DNA of 32,481 bases from assembly GCA_039918615.1 (NCBI GenBank), contig JBDSHG010000182.1, positions 1 through 32,481 on the forward strand, written 5' to 3'. The stretch's first letter is position 1; the number at the start of each line of letters is the position of its first letter. Positions 25,828 through 32,481 of this stretch are shown one piece after another. Under the pieces are notes generated by a model, which saw nothing but the letters and a program-made list of their open reading frames with translations, made no database searches and was not told the origin of the DNA. The translations under genes were made by a program, and so were the position numbers. Source of the stretch: FEN-1250 sp039918615 (GTDB lineage Bacteria > Gemmatimonadota > Gemmatimonadetes > Gemmatimonadales > Gemmatimonadaceae).

Positions 25828-27427
25828 CGCGCCGCCGCCCGCGCCGCGCGAGCGGTCGGGGCGCGCAGCGACGCTCGTCGCGACGGGGATCCTGTTCAGC
25901 AGGCTCGCGGGACTCGTGCGCCAGCACTTCCTGGCGCGCTATCTCGGTCTCAGCGATGGCGCCGACGCCTTCAACGCCGCCTTCCGCATTCCGAACTTCC
26001 TGCAGAATCTCTTCGGCGAAGGCGTATTGTCCGCGTCCTTCATCCCGGTGTACGCGCGGCTGCGCGCGAACGGCGAAGAGGCGGAAGCGGCGCGAGTGGC
26101 GAGCGCGGTGCTCTCGCTCCTCGCCGTCGCGACCTCGATTCTGGTACTCCTCGGCATCGCCGCGACGCCGGTGCTCATCGCCGTCATCGCGCCGGGGTTC
26201 ACGGGCGCGAAGCGCGAGCTCACGATCACCCTCGTGCGCATCCTCTTTCCGGGCGCCGGGCTGCTCGTGCTCTCCGCCTGGTGCCTCGGCGTTCTCAACA
26301 GCCATCGCCGCTTCCTCATCTCGTATTCGGCGCCGATCGTTTGGAACTTCGCCGTCATCGTCGCGCTCATCTGGCGCGGCGGCCGCGTAGCGGAGTTCGA
26401 TCTCGCGGTCGTGGCGGCGTGGGCGTCGGTGGTGGGCAGCGCGGCGCAGCTCCTCGTGCAGCTTCCGACGGTGCTCTCGGTGCTCCACCACTTCGACCTG
26501 ACATGGGACACCGCCTCCGCGAATGTGCGCACGGTGGTCTCGAACTTCCTTCCGGTGTTCATCGGCCGTGGTGTCGTGCAGATCAGCGGCTACATCGACG
26601 CCGTCATCGCGAGCCTTCTCGGCACCGGCGCGCTCGCGGCGCTCACGAACGCGCAGGCGTTGTACATGCTGCCGGTCAGTCTCTTCGGAATGAGCGTCTC
26701 GGCGGCGGAGCTGCCGGCGATGTCGAGCGCGGTCGGTGAGACGGCCGACGTCGCGGAGTATCTGCGATCGCGTCTGGACGGGGGGCTCCGCCGCATCGCC
26801 TTCCTCGTCATTCCGTCGGCGATGGCCTTCCTCGCGCTCGGCGACATTCTCGCCGGAGCGCTCTTCAAGTCCGGGCGATTCACGCAGGCCGATTCGGTGT
26901 ACGTCTGGAGCATCCTTGCGGGTTCGGCTGTGGGGCTGCTCGCGTCGACGCTGGGACGGCTGTACGCGTCGACGTATTACGCACTGCGCGACACGCGCAC
27001 GCCGCTGCGCTACGCGATCGTGCGCGTCGTGCTGACGAGCGGGCTCGGATATCTCTTCGCGATCCCGCTTCCAAAGCTGCTGGGTATCGATCCACACGCG
27101 GGCGTCGCGGGGCTCACGGCCTCGGCGGGCATCGCCGGCTGGGTGGAGTTCGTGTTATTGCGCCGCACGCTCAATGCGCGCATCGGCCGCACGGGGCTCG
27201 CGGCATCGCTCGTGGCGCGGCTCTGGCTCGCGGCCGCGCTGGCGGCGGCCGCGGCGTGGGGAGTGAAGGTACTCGTTGGCCCGCGCCCGGCAATTCTGCT
27301 CGCGCTGCTCACGATCATCCCGTACGGCGTGGTGTATTTCGCGTCGACCGCCGCACTCGGCATCCCCGACGTGCGCACGATGCTGGAGCGCGTCGCACGC
27401 CGACTTTCGCAGTCGCCAAAGCGCTAG
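25802..27427 (+). CDS. murJ: Lipid II flippase MurJ
   Basis: MurJ flips the peptidoglycan precursor lipid II across the inner membrane. The 541-aa product is a MOP-superfamily membrane protein with about 13-14 predicted helices. It has the N-terminal GILFSRLAGLVRQHFLARYLG and GADAFNAAFRIPNFLQNLFGEG, followed by LSASFIPVYARL and, centrally, YIDAVIASLLGTGALAAL. The conserved Arg residues of the central cavity (in SRLAGLVR and FRIPN) are present. The start ATG 25802 lies inside the bshC gene, 26 nt before its stop; the longer open frame upstream is a shadow. A proline-rich cytoplasmic N-terminus of ~20 residues precedes helix 1. Confidence 0.94.
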   Translation: MSGPTPLASAPPPAPRERSGRAATLVATGILFSRLAGLVRQHFLARYLGLSDGADAFNAAFRIPNFLQNLFGEGVLSASFIPVYARLRANGEEAEAARVASAVLSLLAVATSILVLLGIAATPVLIAVIAPGFTGAKRELTITLVRILFPGAGLLVLSAWCLGVLNSHRRFLISYSAPIVWNFAVIVALIWRGGRVAEFDLAVVAAWASVVGSAAQLLVQLPTVLSVLHHFDLTWDTASANVRTVVSNFLPVFIGRGVVQISGYIDAVIASLLGTGALAALTNAQALYMLPVSLFGMSVSAAELPAMSSAVGETADVAEYLRSRLDGGLRRIAFLVIPSAMAFLALGDILAGALFKSGRFTQADSVYVWSILAGSAVGLLASTLGRLYASTYYALRDTRTPLRYAIVRVVLTSGLGYLFAIPLPKLLGIDPHAGVAGLTASAGIAGWVEFVLLRRTLNARIGRTGLAASLVARLWLAAALAAAAAWGVKVLVGPRPAILLALLTIIPYGVVYFASTAALGIPDVRTMLERVARRLSQSPKR

Positions 27428-27457
27428 TGGCCACGCGGCACGAGATCAACAGCTGGT

Positions 27458-27554
27458 GAAACGATTGAACGGAGAGAAGCACGGATTCAACGGATAACTA
27501 CGACGTAGGACTGCTCCGTTCAATCTGTGCCGTTCATCCGTTCAATCGTATTTC
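27458..27554. repeat. Intergenic imperfect palindrome built from CCGTTCAAT units
   Basis: The 97-bp element between murJ and uvrC has two imperfect inverted arms (about 27458-27494 and 27515-27554) around CTACG-A-CGTAG (27498-27508). The arms contain ATTGAACGG (27464-27472), ATTCAACGG (27485-27493), CCGTTCAAT (27516-27524), CCGTTCAT (27530-27537) and CCGTTCAAT (27538-27546). It is visibly AT-richer than its surroundings. It could be a REP/MITE-like dispersed repeat or a large transcribed hairpin. No ORF of note lies in it. Confidence 0.8.
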
Positions 27555-27624
27555 AAACGTCGGTGACTGAACGCTACGTGCGCTCGTGGCCGCGAGCCAG
27601 AGTCACGCAACGACTCTCCGCCGC

Positions 27625-27630
27625 TATATT
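27625..27630 (+). promoter_or_regulatory. Candidate -10 box before uvrC (leaderless arrangement)
   Basis: TATATT, part of TATATTTG, ends 6 nt before the preferred uvrC GTG at 27637. TAnnTTTG also matches the -7 element described for Bacteroidetes promoters, but no matching TTTG upstream box is seen. The stretch 27555-27624 holds nothing else recognised. Confidence 0.4.
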
Positions 27631-27636
27631 TGGGTC

Positions 27637-29520
27637 GTGCCAAACGAGCCCGCAGAGCAGATCGCGCTCAAGCTTCCGCATCTCCCCGAATCGCCCGGCG
27701 TGTACCTCTTCAAGGACGCGGCGGGCGTGGTTTTGTACGTGGGGAAGGCGAAGCGGCTCCGGTCGCGGGTGCGCAGCTACTTCAACGCCGATCCGCTCGC
27801 CAGCGCAAAGACCCGCGTGCTCGTCCGGCAGATCGTCGATGTCGAGACCATCGTGCTTCCCACGGAAGCGCATGCGCTCGTGCTCGAGGCGAATCTCATC
27901 AAGGAGTACAAGCCGCGCTTCAACATCGCGCTGCGCGACGACAAATCGTATCCGTACATCAAGGTCACGGTCGGCGAGCCCTTCCCGCGCGTCTACGTCA
28001 CGCGTCGCCTCGTCGATGATGGGAGCCGGTACTTCGGTCCCTACACGGATGTCGGCGCGATGCGGCGCGCGCTCAACGTCGTCAAGCGGATCTTCACCGT
28101 GCGCTCGTGCCGCTACGACATGCCGAAGGAGATGCCGGAGCGCGCCTGTCTCGACTATCACATCGGACGGTGCAAGGCGCCGTGCATCCTGCTGCAGACG
28201 CAGGAGGACTATCGCGCGATGATCGACGAGGTGCTCCTCTATCTCGACGGACGCACCGCGGAAGTCGTGAAGCGGGTACGCGCGCGCATGGACGAGGCGG
28301 CGCAGAACATGGATTTCGAGGGCGCCGCCGAGCTGCGCGATGCGCTGCGCCACCTTCAGAAGCTCGAGGAGCCGACCGTCGTCGTCGAGGTCGAAGGCGG
28401 CGATCGCGACGTCCTCGGCTACGCGCGCGACGGGGAGGACGCCGTCGTCGCGATGCTGCACATTCGCTCCGGCAAGCTGCTCGCACGCGAGCATCAGTTC
28501 GTCGAGAATATCCAGGACGAAGGTGATGACGTGGTGCTCGCCGCCTACATCGCGCGCACGTACATCCCGCTCGCCGAGCACGCGCGCGAGCTGCTGCTCC
28601 CGTTCGACATCGCCGATCGCGAGCTCATCGAGCAGACGCTTCCGCGCACGCAGATCTGGATGCCGCAGCGAGGGCCGCGTCGACAGCTCATCGAGCTCGC
28701 CGACCAGAACGCGCGTCATCTGCTCGAGGAGCAGAAGACGTCGACCTTCGAGACGGATGAGCGCGCGGTTGATCCCGTGTACGAGCTGCAGCGCGAGCTG
28801 TCGCTGCAGAGCGTCCCTCGCGCCATGATCTGCTTCGACATCTCGACGTCGCAAGGCACCGACACCGTGGCCTCGTGCGTCTGGTTCGAGAACGGACGGC
28901 CGAAGCGCGCGGAGTATCGGAAGTTCAAGATCGAATCGATCGAGGGTGGCATGCCGGACGACTTCGCGTCGATGCGCGAGGTGGTCACGCGCTACTTCAC
29001 GCGGCGCCTCGACGAGCAGAAGCCGCTCCCCGATCTCGTGGTAGTCGACGGCGGGAAGGGACAGCTGAGCTCCGCGCGCGAGGCGCTCGAGGCCTTGAAT
29101 CTCTCGCGGCTGCCGACGATCTCACTCGCCAAGCGCGACGAGGAGATCTTCTTCCCAGGCCGGAGCGAGTCGCTCCGCCTGTCGAAGCGATCGCCCGCGC
29201 TGCGGATGCTGCAGCGCATGCGCGATGAGGCGCATCGCTTCGCGATCACGTACAACCGGAAGCGGCGGTCGATGCGCACCGTTACCTCCGAGCTGTTGAA
29301 GATCCGCGGCGTCGGCCCCGAGAAGCGTCGCGCGCTGCTCAATGCCTTCGGCAGTGTGCAGGGCGTGCGCGATGCGGGCGTGGAAGCGATCGCGCAGCTC
29401 CCCGGCTTCAGCATGGCGAGCGCGCAGAAGCTCCTCACCGCGCTCCTGCCTCCGAGCGAAGCGACGCCCGGGGCGGAGATCGTGGAGCAAGGCCTGCCGA
29501 CGCCGAGCGGCGGCGAGTAG
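27637..29520 (+). CDS. uvrC: Excinuclease ABC subunit C
   Basis: UvrC makes both incisions around a UvrB-marked DNA lesion. The 627-aa product has the GIY-YIG nuclease (GVYLFKD...VLYVGKAKRLRSR, about 21-44). A Cys cluster, CRYDMPKEMPERACLDYHIGRCKAPC in outline (first and last Cys ~25 residues apart), fits the family's Fe-S/metal site. A UVR motif (MDFEGAAELRDALRHL), an RNase H-like nuclease (CFDISTSQGTDTV, VVVDGGKGQLSSA) and C-terminal helix-hairpin-helix motifs (IRGVGPEKRRALL, LPGFSMASAQKLL) follow. An upstream in-frame GTG (27586) would add 17 residues that look non-homologous; GTG 27637, giving MPNEPAEQ, is preferred but not certain. Confidence 0.95.
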   Translation: MPNEPAEQIALKLPHLPESPGVYLFKDAAGVVLYVGKAKRLRSRVRSYFNADPLASAKTRVLVRQIVDVETIVLPTEAHALVLEANLIKEYKPRFNIALRDDKSYPYIKVTVGEPFPRVYVTRRLVDDGSRYFGPYTDVGAMRRALNVVKRIFTVRSCRYDMPKEMPERACLDYHIGRCKAPCILLQTQEDYRAMIDEVLLYLDGRTAEVVKRVRARMDEAAQNMDFEGAAELRDALRHLQKLEEPTVVVEVEGGDRDVLGYARDGEDAVVAMLHIRSGKLLAREHQFVENIQDEGDDVVLAAYIARTYIPLAEHARELLLPFDIADRELIEQTLPRTQIWMPQRGPRRQLIELADQNARHLLEEQKTSTFETDERAVDPVYELQRELSLQSVPRAMICFDISTSQGTDTVASCVWFENGRPKRAEYRKFKIESIEGGMPDDFASMREVVTRYFTRRLDEQKPLPDLVVVDGGKGQLSSAREALEALNLSRLPTISLAKRDEEIFFPGRSESLRLSKRSPALRMLQRMRDEAHRFAITYNRKRRSMRTVTSELLKIRGVGPEKRRALLNAFGSVQGVRDAGVEAIAQLPGFSMASAQKLLTALLPPSEATPGAEIVEQGLPTPSGGE

Positions 29521-29523
29521 CTT
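29518..29523 (+). promoter_or_regulatory. Candidate -10 box before larC (leaderless arrangement)
   Basis: TAGCTT overlaps the uvrC stop codon and ends 7 nt before the larC ATG (29531). There is no Shine-Dalgarno in the 10-nt gap. It fits the TAnnnT pattern seen at other gene starts in the window, but larC could also be read through from uvrC. Confidence 0.25.
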
Positions 29524-29530
29524 TCTTTCC

Positions 29531-30760
29531 ATGACACCAATCGCGATCATCGATCCGTTCTCCGGCATCGCCGGCGACATGGTGCTCGGCGCGCTGCTCG
29601 ACGTCGGCCTCGACCCCGAATGGCTGCGCGCGCTCCCCGCGCGGCTCAAGCTCGACGGCGTCGAAGTTCGCATCCAGCGCGTGCTGCGCGCCGGCATCGC
29701 GTGCACGAAGGTCGACTTCGATATCCCGCCGCAGCCACACGGTCGTCACATCAAGAAGATCCGTGAGATGGTCGCCGCTGCCGGCGTTCCGGATGCCGTG
29801 CGCGAGCGCGCCGATGCGGCGTTCACGTCGATCGCCGAGGCGGAGGGGGAAATCCACGGCGTCGGCCCGGAGAAGGTGCATCTGCACGAGGTCGGCGCCG
29901 TGGATGCGATTCTGGATATCGTCGGCTCGGTGTGGGGGCTCGCGCTGCTCGGCGTCGACCGTGTGTATTGTGGTCCGATCGTCGTGGGCGACGGAACGGT
30001 CAAGGCGGCGCACGGAATTCTGCCGGTGCCGGCACCTGCGACGTTGAAGCTGCTCGAGGGGCATGTCATCCGCCCGGGACCGGAGGGCGCGGGTGAGCTC
30101 GTGACGCCCACCGGAGCTGCGCTCGTGCGCGCGCTCTCGAGCGGGCCGGCGCCGGCGTCGTACACGCCGCTGCGCAGCGGCTACGGTGCCGGGACGAAGG
30201 AGTTCGCCAATCGCGCGAACGCGCTGCGCATCACACTCGCGGAGCCGGCGCTGCTGGATGGCGTCGTGGTGGAGACGCTCGCGCAGCTCGCGACCGACAT
30301 CGACGACATGGATGGCGAGGCGCTCAGCGCACTCTCCGATGTGCTGCGCGAAGAAGGCGCGCTCGACGTCGTGCTGCTCGCGACGCAGATGAAAAAGGGA
30401 CGCCCGGGTGCGCGCGTCGAGGTGCTCTGCGCGCAGTCGAGCGCGGATCGCATCGAGCGGGCGCTGTTCGTGCACAGCAGCTCGATCGGAGTTCGTCGCT
30501 CGACGGTGGAGCGTCACGCGCTGCCGCGTGAGGAGTGGACGGTGCTGGTGCAGGGCGAGGCAGTACGCATCAAGCGCGTCGCGCTTCCGGGCGGCGGCAG
30601 CCGCACGAAGGCCGAGTTCGACGATGTACGCCGTCTTGCGATGCGCCTGGGGCGCTCGCTGCGCGACGTGTCCGCGGAAGCGCTCGCGGCGGCGGAACGG
30701 CTCGGGACATCGAGTGTACCTTCGCTGGCAGAGCAGGGAACGCCGGCGAGCAACCACTGA
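29531..30760 (+). CDS. larC: Nickel-pincer cofactor synthesis protein LarC
   Basis: LarC inserts nickel, using CTP, into the pyridinium dithio-mononucleotide precursor to make the nickel-pincer cofactor of lactate racemase and other LarA-family enzymes. The 409-aa product has DPFSGIAGDMVLGALLD at the N-terminus, EKVHLHEVGAVDAILDIVG, GILPVPAPATLKLL, TPTGAALVRAL and GYGAGTKEF. The C-terminal CTP-binding half has DDMDGEALS and TQMKKGRPG. In Lactiplantibacillus the two halves are joined by a programmed frameshift; here they form one continuous frame. larA, larB and larE are not nearby. It ends 12 nt before the next gene, whose ribosome-binding site overlaps this stop. Confidence 0.93.
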   Translation: MTPIAIIDPFSGIAGDMVLGALLDVGLDPEWLRALPARLKLDGVEVRIQRVLRAGIACTKVDFDIPPQPHGRHIKKIREMVAAAGVPDAVRERADAAFTSIAEAEGEIHGVGPEKVHLHEVGAVDAILDIVGSVWGLALLGVDRVYCGPIVVGDGTVKAAHGILPVPAPATLKLLEGHVIRPGPEGAGELVTPTGAALVRALSSGPAPASYTPLRSGYGAGTKEFANRANALRITLAEPALLDGVVVETLAQLATDIDDMDGEALSALSDVLREEGALDVVLLATQMKKGRPGARVEVLCAQSSADRIERALFVHSSSIGVRRSTVERHALPREEWTVLVQGEAVRIKRVALPGGGSRTKAEFDDVRRLAMRLGRSLRDVSAEALAAAERLGTSSVPSLAEQGTPASNH

Positions 30761-30772
30761 GGAGACGAGTAG

Positions 30773-32302
30773 ATGATCCGCTGGAATACACGCATGGTGC
30801 ACGCCTTCGCCGCGTCGGCGATCGTCGCGTCGCCGGTGCTCGCGCAGAAGCAGGACAAGCCCGCCGCGCCTGCCGCGACGTGCTCGATCAACACGAAGAA
30901 GCCCGACGATCTGAACTCCGCGAACAACGCGCTGACCGTCGCGCAGCTCGGCGGGCGTCCCGAGGATGTGCAGAAGAAGCTGAAGGGCGCGGTCACGTCG
31001 CTCACGGGGAACCCGTCCAAGTTCAAGGACAACCAGGCGGGGCACGACTACGTGCTCGGCCAGGCGCTCCTTCGCTGGGCCGCGCAGTTCCCCGATTCGC
31101 AGACGGTCAACAAAGGGAGCATCGGCTACGTCGAAGGGAAGGATCAGTCGGTCGATCTTTTCGCAGCGGCGGACACGCTCCTGAGCTCAGTGGAGAAATC
31201 CAACCCCGATTGCGCGGCCGATATTCAGTCGACGCGCACGGATGCGATGCGCCCGATCGCGATTCACCTCTCTGCACTGGTCAACACGGATAGTCTGCCG
31301 GCGCAGGAGGTGGCACTCAAGCGCCTCACGGCGATCGATTCGAAGTCGGCGCTCAGCTTGTACTTCCAGGGGATGGTCGCACAGCACAAGAAGGATCCCG
31401 CCGCTGCCGCGGATCTCTTCACGCGCGGGGCAGCGCTCATGCCGGCGGAAATCGGCGCGGACAGCAATCTGAAGGCCGCTCTCGAGCTGGGGGCCGCGCA
31501 GATGACGCGTGTGGCCGCATCGGGGAAAACCGGCGATGAGAAGAAGACCGGCATGCTCAAGGCGGCGGATCTCTACAAGAAATTCCTCGCGGACTTCCCG
31601 AAAAGTCAGAGCGCTCCCGACGCACAGTCCGGGCTCGCGGCGGCGCTGAGCGCCTCAGGGGACGCGAAGAGCGTCAGCGCGCTCTGGGACCAGATGCTCG
31701 CGAATCCGGCGAGCTACTCCGACGCGCAGCTCTACGACGCTGGAACGCAGGCGTTCACGATGAACCAGCCGGCGGCTGCGACCAAGCTCATGGACGTGGC
31801 GCAGAAGTCGAATCCATGGCTCCGCCCGGGCATGTACAACGCCGCGAACGTCTACTGGAAGGCGGGCGATTTCGATCGCATGCTCGCCGCCTCCAAGAAG
31901 CTCACCGCGATGGACCCGAACAATCCCGACGAGTATCAGCTCCTCGCCCTCGCGTATCAGGGGAAGGCGAAGGCAGCAAAGGCGGCAAAGGATCTGACAG
32001 CCGAGAAGGCGTACAACGATTCGTTGAACGTGGCCTTCGCGGCGAGCGAAAAAGTGAAGACGAAGGTGACCTTCGAGCAGTTCGCGATGGGCTCCGGCAA
32101 GCCGACGCTCAAGGGTACGATCGAGAATATCGGCACGACGCCGCAGAAGGGGACGCTGAAGCTTCAGTTCGTCAATCTCAGCGGCGCTCCGCTCAGCACC
32201 CAGACGGTGGACTTCTCCCTCGCACCGAAGGAGAAAATGCCCTTCAGCCTCACCGGCGACGGGAACGGGATCGTCGGCTACAGATACGACCCGATTCCCT
32301 GA
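30773..32302 (+). CDS. Secreted TPR-repeat protein of unknown function
   Basis: The 509-aa precursor starts with a signal peptide (MIRWNTRMVHAFAASAIVASPVLAQ), so it probably acts in the periplasm or beyond. The body is alpha-helical with tetratricopeptide-like repeats, seen at ALSLYFQGMVAQHKKDPAAAADLF, MLKAADLYKKFLADFPKSQSAP and WLRPGMYNAANVYWKAGDFDRM. The last ~85 residues (from KVTFEQFAMGSG) look like a beta-sandwich of the FxLYD sort, with LKGTIENIGTTPQKGTLKLQF. Only a few Cys are present. The precise role is unknown. GAGGAGA (30759-30765) lies 7 nt before ATG and overlaps the larC stop, so it is probably co-transcribed with larC. A strong terminator follows. Confidence 0.85.
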   Translation: MIRWNTRMVHAFAASAIVASPVLAQKQDKPAAPAATCSINTKKPDDLNSANNALTVAQLGGRPEDVQKKLKGAVTSLTGNPSKFKDNQAGHDYVLGQALLRWAAQFPDSQTVNKGSIGYVEGKDQSVDLFAAADTLLSSVEKSNPDCAADIQSTRTDAMRPIAIHLSALVNTDSLPAQEVALKRLTAIDSKSALSLYFQGMVAQHKKDPAAAADLFTRGAALMPAEIGADSNLKAALELGAAQMTRVAASGKTGDEKKTGMLKAADLYKKFLADFPKSQSAPDAQSGLAAALSASGDAKSVSALWDQMLANPASYSDAQLYDAGTQAFTMNQPAAATKLMDVAQKSNPWLRPGMYNAANVYWKAGDFDRMLAASKKLTAMDPNNPDEYQLLALAYQGKAKAAKAAKDLTAEKAYNDSLNVAFAASEKVKTKVTFEQFAMGSGKPTLKGTIENIGTTPQKGTLKLQFVNLSGAPLSTQTVDFSLAPKEKMPFSLTGDGNGIVGYRYDPIP

Positions 32303-32328
32303 TCCACACGGCTGCACTCGATCGAACG

Positions 32329-32361
32329 AAGCCCGTCGCGCTGCTCGCGGCGGGCTTTTTT
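32329..32361 (+). terminator. Strong intrinsic terminator after the TPR gene
   Basis: A 12-bp stem (32329-32340 with 32346-32357, one G-U pair) with the 5-nt loop CTGCT runs into a six-T tract (32356-32361). It begins 26 nt after the TPR stop and is the most typical rho-independent terminator in the window. Confidence 0.92.
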
Positions 32362-32410
32362 CGTTGCGCTACGATAGGTGAGCCTAAGTGTGCGAAGTAT
32401 ATGTTCTGCC

Positions 32411-32439
32411 TTGATTTCGGGCTTCTCATCTCCTAGGTT
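32411..32439 (+). promoter_or_regulatory. Candidate promoter for the last, partial gene
   Basis: TTGATT (32411-32416) and TAGGTT (32434-32439) are spaced by 17 nt. The second box ends 5 nt before the ATG at 32445, and no Shine-Dalgarno is seen, so the message would be leaderless or nearly so. Both boxes are imperfect. Nothing else is recognised in 32362-32410. Confidence 0.35.
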
Positions 32440-32444
32440 ACATC

Positions 32445-32481
32445 ATGTTCAAGGCCAGCCGTGTTCGGCGTTTCGAGCTTC
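32445..32481 (+). CDS. Start of an unidentified gene (runs off the window)
   Basis: An ATG after the terminator and candidate promoter opens a frame of 12 complete codons (MFKASRVRRFEL) that continues past the window end. It is too short to identify. Its position as the first ATG after a strong terminator, with a promoter-like sequence just upstream, is the only support. Confidence 0.4.
   Translation, partial: MFKASRVRRFEL

Noticed and set aside
27586..27636. Longer UvrC starting at GTG 27586
   Set aside because: The extra 17 residues are not UvrC-like and a TATATT box lies inside them; GTG 27637 gives a typical N-terminus. It is kept as an alternative.

Overview
The window is a GC-rich chromosomal segment of a diderm (outer-membrane) bacterium. 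It carries the 3' end of a 5S rRNA, about two dozen complete housekeeping or cell-envelope genes, and the first codons of one more. All genes are on the + strand. The mix of lipid A synthesis, BamA, an LpxC-FabZ fusion, McsA/McsB/ClpC, a bacillithiol-type BshC and many GTG/TTG starts with 4-nt stop/start overlaps fits Gemmatimonadota or a relative in the FCB neighbourhood. That placement is inference from gene content and has not been tested by a search. I saw no phage, transposase, CRISPR, toxin-antitoxin or tRNA gene.

Layout. 1-119: end of 5S rRNA and its terminator hairpin. 166-2285: era, a Trm112-like zinc ribbon and a Ca2+/H+ antiporter. 2380-4461: a GGDEF protein with a GGDDF signature and a zinc-ribbon/Pro-Ala-rich protein. 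4622-13257: prfB (with the programmed +1 frameshift), lysS, a LolCE-type permease, lolD, mcsA, mcsB and clpC, almost all joined by 1-4 nt overlaps. A terminator follows. 13339-22331: an outer-membrane assembly and lipid A block of bamA, skp/ompH, lpxD, lpxC-fabZ, lpxA, lpxB, a DUF374 acyltransferase (LpxJ candidate) and lpxK. 22363-27427: glutamate dehydrogenase, rlmH, bshC and murJ. 27458-27554: a non-coding imperfect palindrome built from a repeated 9-mer. 27637-32302: uvrC, larC and a secreted TPR protein, closed by a strong terminator. 32445-end: the start of another gene.

How the genes work together. The central block makes the outer membrane: BamA inserts beta-barrel proteins, Skp escorts them, the Lpx enzymes make lipid A, and the upstream Lol permease and ATPase release lipoproteins. 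The mcsA-mcsB-clpC genes encode protein-arginine phosphorylation and the unfoldase that reads it; no ctsR repressor gene accompanies them. No wholly new system is evident. The points most worth checking are the altered allosteric motif in McsB, the altered BshC signature, the LpxJ candidate inside the lpx block, a possible second product (free FabZ) from lpxC-fabZ, a repeated arrangement suggesting leaderless mRNAs, and the palindromic repeat before uvrC.
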